A DNA stretch of 64,000 bases from CADEEN01 sp963738425 (GTDB lineage: Bacteria; Pseudomonadota; Gammaproteobacteria; Burkholderiales; Burkholderiaceae_C): the NCBI GenBank assembly GCA_963738425.1, contig CAVTWT010000007.1, positions 1 to 64,000 on the forward strand. The letters are read 5' to 3'. The notes under the pieces are model-generated. The model saw only the letters and a list, made by a program, of their open reading frames with translations, had not been told where the DNA came from and made no database searches. Positions 8,899 to 18,645 of this stretch are shown here, one piece after another. The stretch's first letter is position 1. Each line of letters opens with the position of its first letter. A program made the translations under genes and the position numbers.

Positions 8899-9732
8899 AT
8901 GTCTTTGATCCAACTCGTTCGCGCGCCCGTTGTTGCTGCGCTGTTTGTCGTGGCCACGCTGGCCTCGAGCCTGCCGACTGCAGCGCTGGCGCAAGCGGCG
9001 TCCGAACCGGCCGCCGCACCGGCCGCTGCAACGCCGGCGGCCCCGGCAGCGGCGCCCGCCGTGGCCAAGGAAACCGTCAACAACCCGTACGGCCTGGAAG
9101 CCATGTGGCGCGACGGCGACATGGTCACGAAGACGACGTTCTTCATCATGGTGATCATGTCGATGGGCAGCTGGTACATCATCTTCACCAAGCTGTTCGA
9201 GCAGAGCAAGCTGATGCGCAGCGCCAAGGCCGCCGGCGAAACGTTCTGGAACGCGGGCTCGATCCAAAAGGGTGCCGCTGCGCTCGATGAAGGCAGCGCC
9301 TTCCGCTTCATCGCCGAAACCGGCATGAAGGCCAGCGACCACCACTCCGGCGGCATGACCGACACGATCGACAAGCACACCTGGATCGGCATGAGCATCG
9401 GCCGCGCGACGGAAAACATCCAGAACCGCCTGCAGGATGGTCTGGCCTTCCTGGCCACCGTCGGCTCCACCGCGCCTTTCGTCGGCCTGTTCGGCACGGT
9501 CTGGGGCATCTACCACGCGCTCACCGCGATCGGCATCTCGGGCCAGGCCTCGATCGACAAGGTGGCCGGCCCGGTCGGCGAAGCGCTGATCATGACGGCC
9601 ATCGGCCTGGCGGTCGCAGTGCCCGCGGTGATGGGCTACAACTGGCTGATCCGCCGCAACAAGGGCGCCATGGAGCGCGTGCGCGCGTTCTCGGCCGATC
9701 TGCAGAACGTGCTCCTGGCCGGCAAGCGCTAA
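8899..9732 (+). CDS. exbB: ExbB/TolQ-type proton channel subunit
   Basis: Inner-membrane subunit of the TonB-ExbB-ExbD motor. The 277-residue protein starts with a cleavable-looking signal (ALFVVATLASSLPTAALAQA) and a 35-residue Ala/Pro-rich segment. Three transmembrane helices follow, near 80-101 (FFIMVIMSMGSWYIIF), 175-205 (AFLATVGSTAPFVGLFGTVW) and 225-250 (ALIMTAIGLAVAVPAVMGY). VGLFGTVWGI is the MotA/TolQ/ExbB signature. The ATG has GGAGG seven bases upstream. It lies between tonB and two exbD genes in one direction, forming an operon. Confidence 0.93.
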   Translation: MSLIQLVRAPVVAALFVVATLASSLPTAALAQAASEPAAAPAAATPAAPAAAPAVAKETVNNPYGLEAMWRDGDMVTKTTFFIMVIMSMGSWYIIFTKLFEQSKLMRSAKAAGETFWNAGSIQKGAAALDEGSAFRFIAETGMKASDHHSGGMTDTIDKHTWIGMSIGRATENIQNRLQDGLAFLATVGSTAPFVGLFGTVWGIYHALTAIGISGQASIDKVAGPVGEALIMTAIGLAVAVPAVMGYNWLIRRNKGAMERVRAFSADLQNVLLAGKR

Positions 9733-9765
9733 GTCGCTGAGACGGCTTCACGCAAGGACATTGCC

Positions 9766-10206
9766 ATGGGCATGAACGTAGGCACCGCCGACGAAGACGG
9801 CGAAGAGCAGATGAACTCCACCATCAACACCACGCCGCTGGTGGATGTGATGCTGGTGCTGCTGATCATCTTCCTCATCACGGTGCCCGTGGTGACGCAG
9901 TCGATCAAGATGGAGCTGCCCAAGGAGCGCAATCTGCCGACGCAGACCAAGCCCGAGAACATCGTCATCCAGGTCAACCGCGACGGCGACGTGCACTGGG
10001 GCATGGAGCGGCTGTCGGACACCGAAGCGCTGGTGGCGCGGCTGAAGACCGAAGCCGTCAAGGACCCGCAGCCCGAAGTGCACATTCGCGGCGACCTGGA
10101 AGTGCGCTACGAATCGATCGGCCGCGTCATCGTGGCCTGCCAGCGCGCCGGCATCCTGAAGGTGGGCTTCATCACCGAGCCGCCCGCCGGCGGCGTCACG
10201 AGGTAA
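9766..10206 (+). CDS. exbD: ExbD/TolR-type biopolymer transporter, first copy
   Basis: A 146-residue ExbD-family protein: a short cytoplasmic N terminus, one transmembrane helix (VDVMLVLLIIFLITVPVV) and a periplasmic domain. D27 in TTPLVDVML is the protonatable aspartate that couples proton flow to motion. It lies 33 bp after exbB and 5 bp before a second exbD, so the operon carries two non-identical ExbD subunits, an arrangement common in beta- and gammaproteobacteria. Confidence 0.92.
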   Translation: MGMNVGTADEDGEEQMNSTINTTPLVDVMLVLLIIFLITVPVVTQSIKMELPKERNLPTQTKPENIVIQVNRDGDVHWGMERLSDTEALVARLKTEAVKDPQPEVHIRGDLEVRYESIGRVIVACQRAGILKVGFITEPPAGGVTR

Positions 10207-10211
10207 GCAAT

Positions 10212-10640
10212 ATGGCAATGCAAGTAGGCGCAAGCGGCGGCGACGACGAACCGATGGTCGAAGTCAACATGACGCCGATGATCGACGTCATGCTGGTGCT
10301 GCTGATCCTGTTCATCATCACCATCCCGATCCAGACGCACGCGGTCAAGCTCAACATGCCGACGCCGAGCAACGCGCAGCCAGTCAAGGAGCCCGACATC
10401 AAGCGCATCGACGTCGACTTCGACGGCACGATCGGCCTGAACGGCGTTCTGATGAGCAAGTCCGAACTCGACGCGCAGCTCGCCGAATGGGGCCGTCTGG
10501 CCGTGGCGGACCAGCCCGAGGTGCATCTGCGGCCGAACAAGCTCGTCACCTACAAGCATGTCGCGGCGATCATGGCCAGCGCACAGCGCCAGGGCGTGAG
10601 CAAGATCGGCATGGTCGGCAACGAGCAGTTCATGAACTGA
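10212..10640 (+). CDS. exbD: ExbD/TolR-type biopolymer transporter, second copy
   Basis: A 142-residue ExbD paralogue with the conserved aspartate D25 in MTPMIDVMLVLLILFI. It keeps the family plan of the first copy but differs clearly in the periplasmic half, so it is an old duplication. In other bacteria with two ExbD proteins, one copy can be dispensable or specific to certain receptors; which applies here cannot be told from sequence. A strong terminator follows about 100 bp downstream. Confidence 0.92.
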   Translation: MAMQVGASGGDDEPMVEVNMTPMIDVMLVLLILFIITIPIQTHAVKLNMPTPSNAQPVKEPDIKRIDVDFDGTIGLNGVLMSKSELDAQLAEWGRLAVADQPEVHLRPNKLVTYKHVAAIMASAQRQGVSKIGMVGNEQFMN

Positions 10641-10650
10641 GTGGCATGAC

Positions 10651-10720
10651 GGCCCCAAGCTCGCTGCGCTCGCGTCCCCCGAGGGGAGCACAGGCCGCTT
10701 CGGGCGGCTCGGCGCTGGCC
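10651..10720. repeat. Burkholderiales-type intergenic repeat
   Basis: The stretch runs GGCCCCAAGCTCGCTGCGCT at its start and includes CCCCCGAGGGG and CCGCTTCGGGCGG, each a small hairpin. I recall this block as a common intergenic element in Burkholderiales genomes. It lies between the exbD stop and the terminator and has no coding signal. Confidence 0.55.
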
Positions 10721-10743
10721 TGAGCTTGTCGGCAGAACCTCCT

Positions 10744-10787
10744 CGGGGATCGTTACCGGCACTGGAACGATCCCCGTTTCATTTCTT
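10744..10787 (+). terminator. rho-independent terminator after the tonB-exb operon
   Basis: Perfect 11-bp arms CGGGGATCGTT (10744-10754) and AACGATCCCCG (10766-10776), with an 11-base loop, are followed by the T-rich TTTCATTTCTT. This ends the tonB-exbB-exbD-exbD transcript before the separate gene at 10803. Confidence 0.8.
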
Positions 10788-10802
10788 CGAGAGTCGCATC
10801 AG

Positions 10803-12005
10803 ATGAAATCGCTTCGTGTCCTCACCACTGCCCTCCTCGCCGCCGGCGTTCTGACTGCCACGCACGCACAGCAGGGCATTCGCCCCGAAGTGGCCAGGCC
10901 GCTGCAAGCCGCCAGCGATGCGCTCAAGGCCGGCAAGGCCAAGGAGGCGCTGGCCAAGGCGCGTGAAGCCGACGCGGTGGGCGGCAAGACGGCGAGCGAG
11001 CAACTGGTGATCGACCGCATGAAGGGCGCGGCCGCGCAACGCGTCGGCGACACGGCGACGACGATCGCCGCCTTCGAATCGGTGTACGAGCGCGGCAGCG
11101 GCGGCGAGAAGGCGCAGATGGCCGAGCAGATCGCGTTTGCGTACTCGCAGCAGAAGAACAACGCCAAGGCCTCCGAGTGGGTCGCCAAGGCCCGCGCCGC
11201 CGGCGCCAACAGCGCCTCACTCAACCAGCTCGCGGCCTATCTGCAGGGCTCCTCCGGCGACTACGGTCAGATCATGAAGGATGCCCAGGCCGCGGTGTCG
11301 GCCGCCGAGAAGGACGGCCGCAAGCCGGGAGAAGACGATCTGCTGCGCCTGGCCGATGCGGCGCGGCGCACCAACAGCAACGCGGTGTACTCGAACACGC
11401 TGGAAAAGCTGGTGCTGTACTACCCGAAGAAGGACTACTGGAGCGCGCACCTGGCGAGCATCCAGCGCAAGCCCGGCTTCTCCGACCGCCTGGGCCTGGA
11501 CGTGCAGCGCCTGAAGCTCGCCAACGGCCTGATGACCAAGGCCGACGAGTACATGGAGCTGGCCCAGCTCGCCCTGCAGGCCGGGCTGCCGGTCGAGGCC
11601 AAGGCGATCGTCGACAAGGGCTACGCCGCCAACGTGCTCGGCACCGGCGACCAGGCGCCGCGCCATCAGCGCTTGAAGGATCTGGTGCTGAAGTCGCAAG
11701 CCGAGAGCGCCGCCGGTCTGGCCAAGAACGTCGAAGAAGCGAGCGCGCTCAAGGAAGGCAACGAACTGGTCAAGGTCGGCACGGTCTATGCGTCGATGGG
11801 TCAACAGGACAAGGCCATCGAACTGATCGAGAAAGGCATTGCCAAGGGCGGCCTGAAGCGGCCCGACGAGGCCAAGCTGCGCTTGGCGCTGGCGATGGCC
11901 GCCAATCCAAAGACCAAGGCCAAGGGCCTGCAGGCGCTGCGCTCCATCGGCGGCAGCGATGGCACGGCCGAGGTGGCGCGGCTGTACACGGTGGTGATGC
12001 AGTAA
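10803..12005 (+). CDS. exported helical-repeat (TPR-like) protein
   Basis: A 400-residue protein with a signal peptide (VLTTALLAAGVLTATHAQQ). The body is Ala/Lys/Leu-rich helical repeats such as ALKAGKAKEALAKAREADA and TVYASMGQQDKAIELIEKGI, typical of tetratricopeptide folds. It probably acts in the periplasm as a scaffold. The terminator just upstream suggests its own promoter, but similar proteins often follow tonB-exbBD operons, so a helper role in TonB-dependent uptake is possible. No enzyme motif is visible. Confidence 0.75.
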   Translation: MKSLRVLTTALLAAGVLTATHAQQGIRPEVARPLQAASDALKAGKAKEALAKAREADAVGGKTASEQLVIDRMKGAAAQRVGDTATTIAAFESVYERGSGGEKAQMAEQIAFAYSQQKNNAKASEWVAKARAAGANSASLNQLAAYLQGSSGDYGQIMKDAQAAVSAAEKDGRKPGEDDLLRLADAARRTNSNAVYSNTLEKLVLYYPKKDYWSAHLASIQRKPGFSDRLGLDVQRLKLANGLMTKADEYMELAQLALQAGLPVEAKAIVDKGYAANVLGTGDQAPRHQRLKDLVLKSQAESAAGLAKNVEEASALKEGNELVKVGTVYASMGQQDKAIELIEKGIAKGGLKRPDEAKLRLALAMAANPKTKAKGLQALRSIGGSDGTAEVARLYTVVMQ

Positions 12006-12062
12006 GCTGCCGGCAGCGAGTTCAAGCGCTTGGCAGTGCGCCCACTGCCCAAGGAGGTGATC

Positions 12063-12473
12063 ATGGCCGTGCGGATAGTTGCCTTGCTGATCCCGCTTGC
12101 GATCACCTTGCCTTACCTGCAAACCAACAGCCCACCCACTGCGGCGCCGCCGGTGCCGGTCGCGCAGACGCCGCCGATCAGTCCCCCAGCCTGGTCCCGG
12201 GAAGTGCGACGCGTGGCCGACGTTCCGGTCGAGCGTGTTGTGCTCGAATCGCCAACGCTCGATCCCGCGCACAAGGCATCGGTGTCGCATGCAGCGCGCC
12301 GGCCCACCCGACTCGCGTCGTCGGCCAAGGCGGCGACAACCGCCAAAGCACCGATGCGCTCGGCACAACGCCATGCCAAACGCGCACCGTTGCAGCCGCA
12401 CTGCCAGCCCTTCGTTCACTGCGCACCCGTGGTCGTGGGCAAGGTGACGCCCGTCAGCGGGCGACCCATGTGA
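12063..12473 (+). CDS. small single-pass or exported protein, unknown
   Basis: A 136-residue protein of unknown function. The ATG is chosen because AAGGAGGTGATC directly precedes it, a near-perfect complement to the 16S rRNA 3' end, implying strong translation. The first 20 residues (VRIVALLIPLAITLPYL) form a hydrophobic anchor or signal, followed by a Pro-rich and then a basic, Ala/Arg-rich segment. It ends with two cysteines in PHCQPFVHCAP that could form a disulfide. I do not recognise the family. Confidence 0.6.
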   Translation: MAVRIVALLIPLAITLPYLQTNSPPTAAPPVPVAQTPPISPPAWSREVRRVADVPVERVVLESPTLDPAHKASVSHAARRPTRLASSAKAATTAKAPMRSAQRHAKRAPLQPHCQPFVHCAPVVVGKVTPVSGRPM

Positions 12474-12526
12474 CCGCCGCGTGTCGAGGCCATTGCGAGG
12501 TGACGTCTGCGCGTGCCTGAGTCTTC

Positions 12527-13093
12527 GTGAACGTTGAGGCCTTTGCCGTCAGCACCGGTATCGTCGCCCTCGGCGAAATCGGCGACAAGACACAACTGTT
12601 GGCATTGATCCTGGCGGCGCGTTACCGCGCACCGCGGCCGATCATCGCCGGCATCCTGGTGGCCACGCTGGCCAATCACGCCGCCGCCGCGGCACTCGGC
12701 GCGTGGCTGACGCGGATCGTCGATCCGCAATGGATGCGCTGGGGCCTGGGCTTGTCGTTCATTGCCGTGGCGTTGTGGATGCTCGTGCCCGACCGCGCCG
12801 ACGACGGCCTGCAGGCCAAGGACGCCAGCCGCCACAGCGTCTTCTGGATCACCACCGTCGCCTTCTTCCTCGCCGAGATGGGCGACAAGACGCAGATCGC
12901 CACCGTCATGCTGGCCGCACGCTTCAACGATCTGCTCGCCGTCACCGCCGGCACGACGCTGGGCATGATGATCGCCAACGTGCCCGCCGTGCTGCTCGGC
13001 GACCGCGTTGTCAAGATCGTGCCGGTGCAATGGGTGCACCGCATCGCAGCCGTGGTCTTTGCCGCGATCGGCGTGGCCATCCTCGCGCGCTGA
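12527..13093 (+). CDS. TMEM165/GDT1 family cation transporter
   Basis: A 188-residue membrane protein with two copies of the family signature E-x-G-D-K-T: GEIGDKTQLLALILAARY near residue 17 and AEMGDKTQIATVMLAARF near residue 115. About six helices are arranged as an inverted repeat. Bacterial members such as MneA export Mn2+, and eukaryotic members move Ca2+/Mn2+; export of Mn2+ is the best guess. The start is GTG at 12527, the first start codon before the first motif. I saw no clear Mn-riboswitch upstream. Confidence 0.85.
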   Translation: MNVEAFAVSTGIVALGEIGDKTQLLALILAARYRAPRPIIAGILVATLANHAAAAALGAWLTRIVDPQWMRWGLGLSFIAVALWMLVPDRADDGLQAKDASRHSVFWITTVAFFLAEMGDKTQIATVMLAARFNDLLAVTAGTTLGMMIANVPAVLLGDRVVKIVPVQWVHRIAAVVFAAIGVAILAR

Positions 13094-13112
13094 AAGACGG
13101 CGCCGTTCGTCT

Positions 13113-13118
13113 TATGCT
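13113..13118 (+). promoter_or_regulatory. gloA -10 box close to the start codon
   Basis: TATGCT lies six bases before the gloA ATG. The place for a -35 box, 17 bases upstream, holds CTGAAA, which is weak. Transcription from here would start at or beside the ATG, giving a leaderless mRNA. No ribosome binding site is present. Confidence 0.4.
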
Positions 13119-13124
13119 TGTGCC

Positions 13125-13559
13125 ATGAAATACCTGCACACCATGGTCCGCGTGACCGACATCGAAGCCTCGCTGCGTTTCTACCGCGATGCCCTGGGCA
13201 TGGAAGTGCTCTCGCGGCGCGACAACGAAGGCGGCCGCTACACGCTCGTCTTTCTCTGCGCACCGGGCGACAACAGCGCGCAGATCGAGCTCACCTACAA
13301 CTGGCCCGATGCCAGCGGCAAGGCCGAGCAGTACGGCGGCGGCCGCAACTTCGGCCATGTGGCCTACGCGGTGGATGACATCTACGCCACCTGCCGGCGG
13401 CTGATGAAGCATGGCGTGACGATCAACCGCCCGCCGCGCGACGGCCACATGGCCTTCGTGCGCTCGCCGGACAACATCTCGGTCGAGCTGCTGCAGGCCG
13501 GTGCGTCGCTGGCGCCGGCCGAGCCGTGGACGTCGATGGCCAACGTCGGCGCCTGGTGA
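13125..13559 (+). CDS. gloA: lactoylglutathione lyase (glyoxalase I)
   Basis: Isomerises the methylglyoxal-glutathione hemithioacetal to S-lactoylglutathione, the first step of methylglyoxal detoxification. The four metal ligands of the E. coli-type Ni2+ enzyme are all present: H5 (MKYLHTMVRV), E55 (AQIELTYNW), H78 (NFGHVAYAVDD) and E121 (ISVELLQ). At 144 residues it is slightly longer than the E. coli enzyme because of a short C-terminal tail. The next gene starts two bases after the stop. Confidence 0.95.
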   Translation: MKYLHTMVRVTDIEASLRFYRDALGMEVLSRRDNEGGRYTLVFLCAPGDNSAQIELTYNWPDASGKAEQYGGGRNFGHVAYAVDDIYATCRRLMKHGVTINRPPRDGHMAFVRSPDNISVELLQAGASLAPAEPWTSMANVGAW

Positions 13560-13560
13560 G

Positions 13561-14193
13561 ATGTACCTGCCGAAGCACTTCGAGCAGAGCGACCGCGTCA
13601 CACTCACGGCGTTGATGCGCGAGCACCCGTTGGCGACGCTGATCACGACGACGCCCGAAGGCCCGAGCGCCGACCTGATCCCGCTCGAATTCATTGCCGA
13701 TGAAGGCGAGCACGGCACGCTGCGCGGTCACGTTGCGCGCGCGAACCCGCTCTGGCAGCGCGCGGGCACGACGGCACTCGCGGTCTTCACCGGCCCCGAG
13801 GCCTACATCTCTCCCGGCTGGTATGCGAGCAAGCAGGAGCACGGCAAGGTCGTGCCGACGTGGAACTACACGATGGTGCAAGCCCGTGGTGTGCTGCGCG
13901 CGGTCGACGAAGCGCCGTGGTTGCATGCGCTGGTCACTCGCTTGACCGAGCACCACGAAGCCGCACAGACAAAACCGTGGCAGGTCAGCGATGCGCCGCA
14001 CGACTTCGTGCAGCAGATGCTGCGCGCCATCGTCGGCATCGAGATTCCACTGACCTCGCTCGTCGGCAAATGGAAGGTCAGCCAGAACCGCAGCGCGGCC
14101 GACCGCGCGGGCACGGCGCAAGGCTTGATGGACGGCCACCACGCCAAGATGGCCACGTTGGTGCGGCTTGCCAAGCCGCCGGGCGCGGCATAG
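13561..14193 (+). CDS. PaiB-like FMN-binding protein
   Basis: A 210-residue protein of the FMN-binding negative transcriptional regulator family, a split-barrel flavin fold named after Bacillus PaiB. Family blocks include MYLPKHFEQSD at the start, HPLATLITTTPEG, YISPGWYASKQEHGKVVPTW and the C-terminal VGKWKVSQNRS. It has no DNA-binding domain, so direct repression is doubtful and an FMN- or heme-linked redox role is equally possible. The ATG lies two bases after the gloA stop, suggesting co-transcription. Confidence 0.85.
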   Translation: MYLPKHFEQSDRVTLTALMREHPLATLITTTPEGPSADLIPLEFIADEGEHGTLRGHVARANPLWQRAGTTALAVFTGPEAYISPGWYASKQEHGKVVPTWNYTMVQARGVLRAVDEAPWLHALVTRLTEHHEAAQTKPWQVSDAPHDFVQQMLRAIVGIEIPLTSLVGKWKVSQNRSAADRAGTAQGLMDGHHAKMATLVRLAKPPGAA

Positions 14194-14204
14194 GCTGCCT
14201 CGTC

Positions 14205-14609
14205 ATGCGTTGCGCTCACCCATGGTTGCTCGTTGTTCTGGCGCTGCTGCCGTGCGCGCAGGCAGCCGACATCGGCGGCTGGATGCAGCACAAGAGCCGC
14301 ACGAATCTGCCGGTGGATGAGTGCACCGAGTTGATTGCACAAGCCTCACGCACACCGAGCAACGCCGAAGATGCCGCGCAGCGCTACTACGCCAGTGGCC
14401 TGTGCTACCTGCACAGCGACAAGATCGGCCGCGACACAGTGGCCGCCAGCGCCTGGCTGACACGCGCCGCCGAACTCGAGCACCCGCTCGCGCGCCGCGC
14501 GTTGCTGTCCTTGAGCGACAGCGCGCCATCGACGCACGCCGCGGGCTACCACTGCCATGACCTCGGCCTCGGCCGCAAGATCTGCCACGGCGGCCCCGTG
14601 CGGCAATGA
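14205..14609 (+). CDS. small exported Sel1-like protein
   Basis: A 134-residue protein with a signal peptide (WLLVVLALLPCAQAAD). The middle part (AAQRYYASGLCYLHSDKIGR then AWLTRAAELEHPLARRALLS) resembles Sel1 repeats, short helical pairs used for protein contacts. Several cysteines suggest disulfides in the periplasm. The stop overlaps the coding region upstream of the following cyclase gene, so the two may be co-transcribed. No specific function can be assigned. Confidence 0.6.
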   Translation: MRCAHPWLLVVLALLPCAQAADIGGWMQHKSRTNLPVDECTELIAQASRTPSNAEDAAQRYYASGLCYLHSDKIGRDTVAASAWLTRAAELEHPLARRALLSLSDSAPSTHAAGYHCHDLGLGRKICHGGPVRQ

Positions 14610-14629
14610 CCACCCTGGAGAAAAACACC

Positions 14630-15688
14630 ATGTCGATCGCTCGTTGCATCCTCGTCGCCGCCGTCGCAGCCGGCGCGTTCACCAGCCCTGCGCTGGCCTG
14701 CTCGGACAAGGACTGGAAAGCCTGCAAGGGTAAGCCCTGGGTCACCGGCGACACGATGGACACGCCGATGGGCGAGCGCTGGTGGCCGAACAAGCTCTGG
14801 GGCGGCGCCGACGAAGCCGGCTCGACCAACTGGTTCACCAAGCCCGAGGTCGTGCAGCGCGCACTGGCTGAAGCGAAGACCGGCAAGACCTACAAGCTCG
14901 GCCGCCACTACAGCGCGGCGATGCCGACCTTCGGCGAACGCAAGTTCGTGCTGCGCATTCCGGGTGGCCCGACCGGTGGCCCGTTCGGCGCCAACTCGCT
15001 GGTCTACAACGACGAATTCGTGGCCACCGAGATCGGCCAGATCGGCACGCAGTTCGACGGCATGGGACACATCGGCGTTGCCATCAACGGCGCGGCCGAC
15101 AAGAGCCAGATCCGCTACTACAACGGCGTCACGCAGTTGGAGATCGAAGGCGCGAGCGGCCTGAAGAAGAACGGCGTCGAGAAGCTGCACCCGATCGTCG
15201 CGCGCGGCTTCCTCATCGACGTCGCCGGGGCCAAGGGCGTGCCCAATCTCGAAGCCGGCTACGAGATCACGATGGCCGACGTGCGCGAAGCGCTGACCAA
15301 ACAAGGCCTGGCCGACGTCAAGTTCCTGCCCGGCGACGGCCTGTTCTTCCGCACCGGATGGGGCGTGCACTGGGTCAAGGACAACGCCAAGTTCAACAGC
15401 GGCGAGCCCGGCATCGGCATGGAAGTGGCGCGCTGGCTCTCCGACACCGTGCAGGCCGGCGTCGTTGGCAGCGACACCTGGGGCCTCGAGAACATACCGG
15501 CCAAGGACCCGGGCTGCGCGTTCTGCATCCACGCGCACCTGCTGACGCGACACGGCATCGTCAACCAGGAGAACATGGACCTCGATGCGCTGGCTGCGGA
15601 CAAGGCGTACCGATTCCTCTACCTCTACAGCCCGATGCCCATCGTCGGCGCGACCGGCTCGGCGGGCTCGCCGGTCGCGGTGAAGTAG
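14630..15688 (+). CDS. exported cyclase-family metal-dependent hydrolase
   Basis: A 352-residue member of the cyclase / kynurenine formamidase-like family with a signal peptide (CILVAAVAAGAFTSPALACS), so it acts in the periplasm. I chose the ATG at 14630 because GGAG lies eight or nine bases upstream and the signal peptide begins there. The usual metal-binding motif HxGTHxD reads IGTQFDGMGHIG here: the middle His is a Gln, as in one subgroup of this family. Its natural substrate is unknown, and true kynurenine formamidase activity is unlikely given the changed motif and export. Confidence 0.75.
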   Translation: MSIARCILVAAVAAGAFTSPALACSDKDWKACKGKPWVTGDTMDTPMGERWWPNKLWGGADEAGSTNWFTKPEVVQRALAEAKTGKTYKLGRHYSAAMPTFGERKFVLRIPGGPTGGPFGANSLVYNDEFVATEIGQIGTQFDGMGHIGVAINGAADKSQIRYYNGVTQLEIEGASGLKKNGVEKLHPIVARGFLIDVAGAKGVPNLEAGYEITMADVREALTKQGLADVKFLPGDGLFFRTGWGVHWVKDNAKFNSGEPGIGMEVARWLSDTVQAGVVGSDTWGLENIPAKDPGCAFCIHAHLLTRHGIVNQENMDLDALAADKAYRFLYLYSPMPIVGATGSAGSPVAVK

Positions 15689-15756
15689 CGCAGGGCGCGC
15701 CGGCAGCGGCGCGCGGTCTGTCATGTTTCCTCGGCTGGTGCGACTGAGACAGCACC

Positions 15757-16560
15757 ATGGACGCCGACTCGCTGCCCGCCGCCCCTGCCCGCGCCGTCGG
15801 CGCGGCCCTGGTGCGCTACCTGGCGCAACCGCGACACGTGCACGGCGCCTCGGCGCCGGGCGATCTGCGTGCGCTGGCGGCGTTGCTGAAACCCGCCGAC
15901 GTGATCCTGGTCGACGGGGCCTCGCGCTTTTCGACCGCGGTCAAGTACCTGACGCAATCGACCTGGTCGCATGCGGCGCTGTATGTCGGCCCACGCCTCG
16001 GCCGGCGTGACGCCAACGGCGAGCCGCTGCTCGTGGTGGAGGCCGACGTCGCCGAGGGTGTGCGCGCGGTGCCGCTGACGCAGTTCGCCGGATTGCATCT
16101 GCGCGTGTGCCGGCCGGTCAGCCTGACCAGCGACGAAGCGCAGGCCGTCACCAGCCATGCGCTCGCACGGCTGGGCCATCGCTACGACCTGCGCAACGTC
16201 TTCGACCTGATGCGCTGGCTGCTGCCGACACCGCCGGTGCCGCTGCGCTGGCGGCGACGCCTGCTGGCGCTGGGCAGTGGCGACCCGACGCGTGCCATCT
16301 GCTCGACGCTGGTGGCACAAGCCTTCGAATCGGTGCGCTACCCGATCCTGCCGCAGGTCGAGCAGCGCCCCGCCAACGACCCGCTGTGCCCGTTGTGCGT
16401 CGAAGAGATCCTGCATGTGCGCCACCACAGCCTGTTCGTGCCGCGCGACTTCGACGTCTCGCCCTACTTTGCCGTCGTCAAGCCGACGCTGTCGGCCGGC
16501 TTCGACCACCATGCGCTGCGTTGGGCCGACACGCCCGCGCTGGCACGTGCAGCAGCATGA
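15757..16560 (+). CDS. YiiX/YebB-like permuted papain-fold (NlpC/P60-related) protein
   Basis: A 267-residue protein resembling permuted NlpC/P60 hydrolases of the YiiX type. The order is characteristic: DVILVDGASRFSTAVKYLTQ, then TWSHAALYVG with the probable catalytic His72, then an acidic VVEADVAEGV block, and later the catalytic cysteine C182 in AICSTLVAQAF. Related enzymes cleave amide or ester bonds in lipids or peptides. No signal peptide is evident. The flavoprotein gene starts 26 bp downstream in the same direction. Confidence 0.72.
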   Translation: MDADSLPAAPARAVGAALVRYLAQPRHVHGASAPGDLRALAALLKPADVILVDGASRFSTAVKYLTQSTWSHAALYVGPRLGRRDANGEPLLVVEADVAEGVRAVPLTQFAGLHLRVCRPVSLTSDEAQAVTSHALARLGHRYDLRNVFDLMRWLLPTPPVPLRWRRRLLALGSGDPTRAICSTLVAQAFESVRYPILPQVEQRPANDPLCPLCVEEILHVRHHSLFVPRDFDVSPYFAVVKPTLSAGFDHHALRWADTPALARAAA

Positions 16561-16585
16561 TCGGCAAGAACTTCGGAGCAAGACC

Positions 16586-18016
<1,431 letters not shown>

Positions 18017-18120
18017 GGGTCTGGAAGAAGCGGCGACGGCGAAGTAGGCTGTCGAAACCGCACTGGCTCGTTCGTCGTGTCGATGAGCCGCGTTGCGCTC
18101 CAACTGCCCTCGAAGGAGAG

Positions 18121-18546
18121 ATGACCATGCCTGCCCTGTCTGCACAGCCCTACATCCTGTTTGGCGGCCGCTGCGAAGAAGCGGTCGAGTTCTACCAGCG
18201 CGCGGTCGGCGCCAAGGTCGAAGACATGATGCGCTTCAAGGACAACCCCGACCCGATGCCGCCCGGCATGCTCACGCCCGGCCTCGAGAACAAGATCATG
18301 CACACCAGCTTTCGCATCGGCGACAGCCTGGTGATGGCCAGCGACGGCATGAACGAAAGCCAGACCGTCAGCGGCACCTCGCTGGCCGTGACGGTGAAAA
18401 CCGAAGCCGAGGTCGACCCGATATTCAACGCCCTGGCTGTCGGCGGTCAGGTCATGATGCCGCCGGGCAAGACCTTCTGGTCACCGCGCTTCGGCATGCT
18501 GACCGACAAGTTCGGCCTCGGCTGGATGGTGATGGTCGCGCAATGA
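18121..18546 (+). CDS. PhnB-like VOC family protein
   Basis: A 141-residue protein of the PhnB/3-demethylubiquinone-like vicinal oxygen chelate group. It shows FGGRCEEAVEFYQRAVGAKV near the start and the C-terminal FWSPRFGMLTDKFGLGWMV typical of PhnB proteins. AAGGAGAG directly precedes the ATG. Most PhnB-like proteins have no proven activity. The stop codon overlaps the first bases of a dispersed repeat. Confidence 0.85.
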   Translation: MTMPALSAQPYILFGGRCEEAVEFYQRAVGAKVEDMMRFKDNPDPMPPGMLTPGLENKIMHTSFRIGDSLVMASDGMNESQTVSGTSLAVTVKTEAEVDPIFNALAVGGQVMMPPGKTFWSPRFGMLTDKFGLGWMVMVAQ

Positions 18547-18632
18547 GCCCACCCCCGAAGCGGCTGCGCCGCTCCCCCTCAAGGGGGCACCGCCAGCGGC
18601 CTGGCAGAGCCAGATCCGCGGCGGTCGCTTGG
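18543..18632. repeat. dispersed CCCCCGAAGCGG/CCCCTCAAGGGG element, copy 1
   Basis: A roughly 90-bp element beginning ATGAGCCCACCCCCGAAGCG and containing the hairpin CCCCCTCAAGGGGG. It is closely similar to the minus-strand copy at 26354-26444, including the tail GATCCGCGGCGG and GCTTGG. It fills the gap between the PhnB-like gene and eda. Confidence 0.8.
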
Positions 18633-18645
18633 GAAGATCAGCGGT

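Noticed and set aside
12474..12526. Manganese riboswitch before the GDT1-type gene
   Set aside because: The gap is only 53 bases, too short for a yybP-ykoY element, and no matching pattern is visible.
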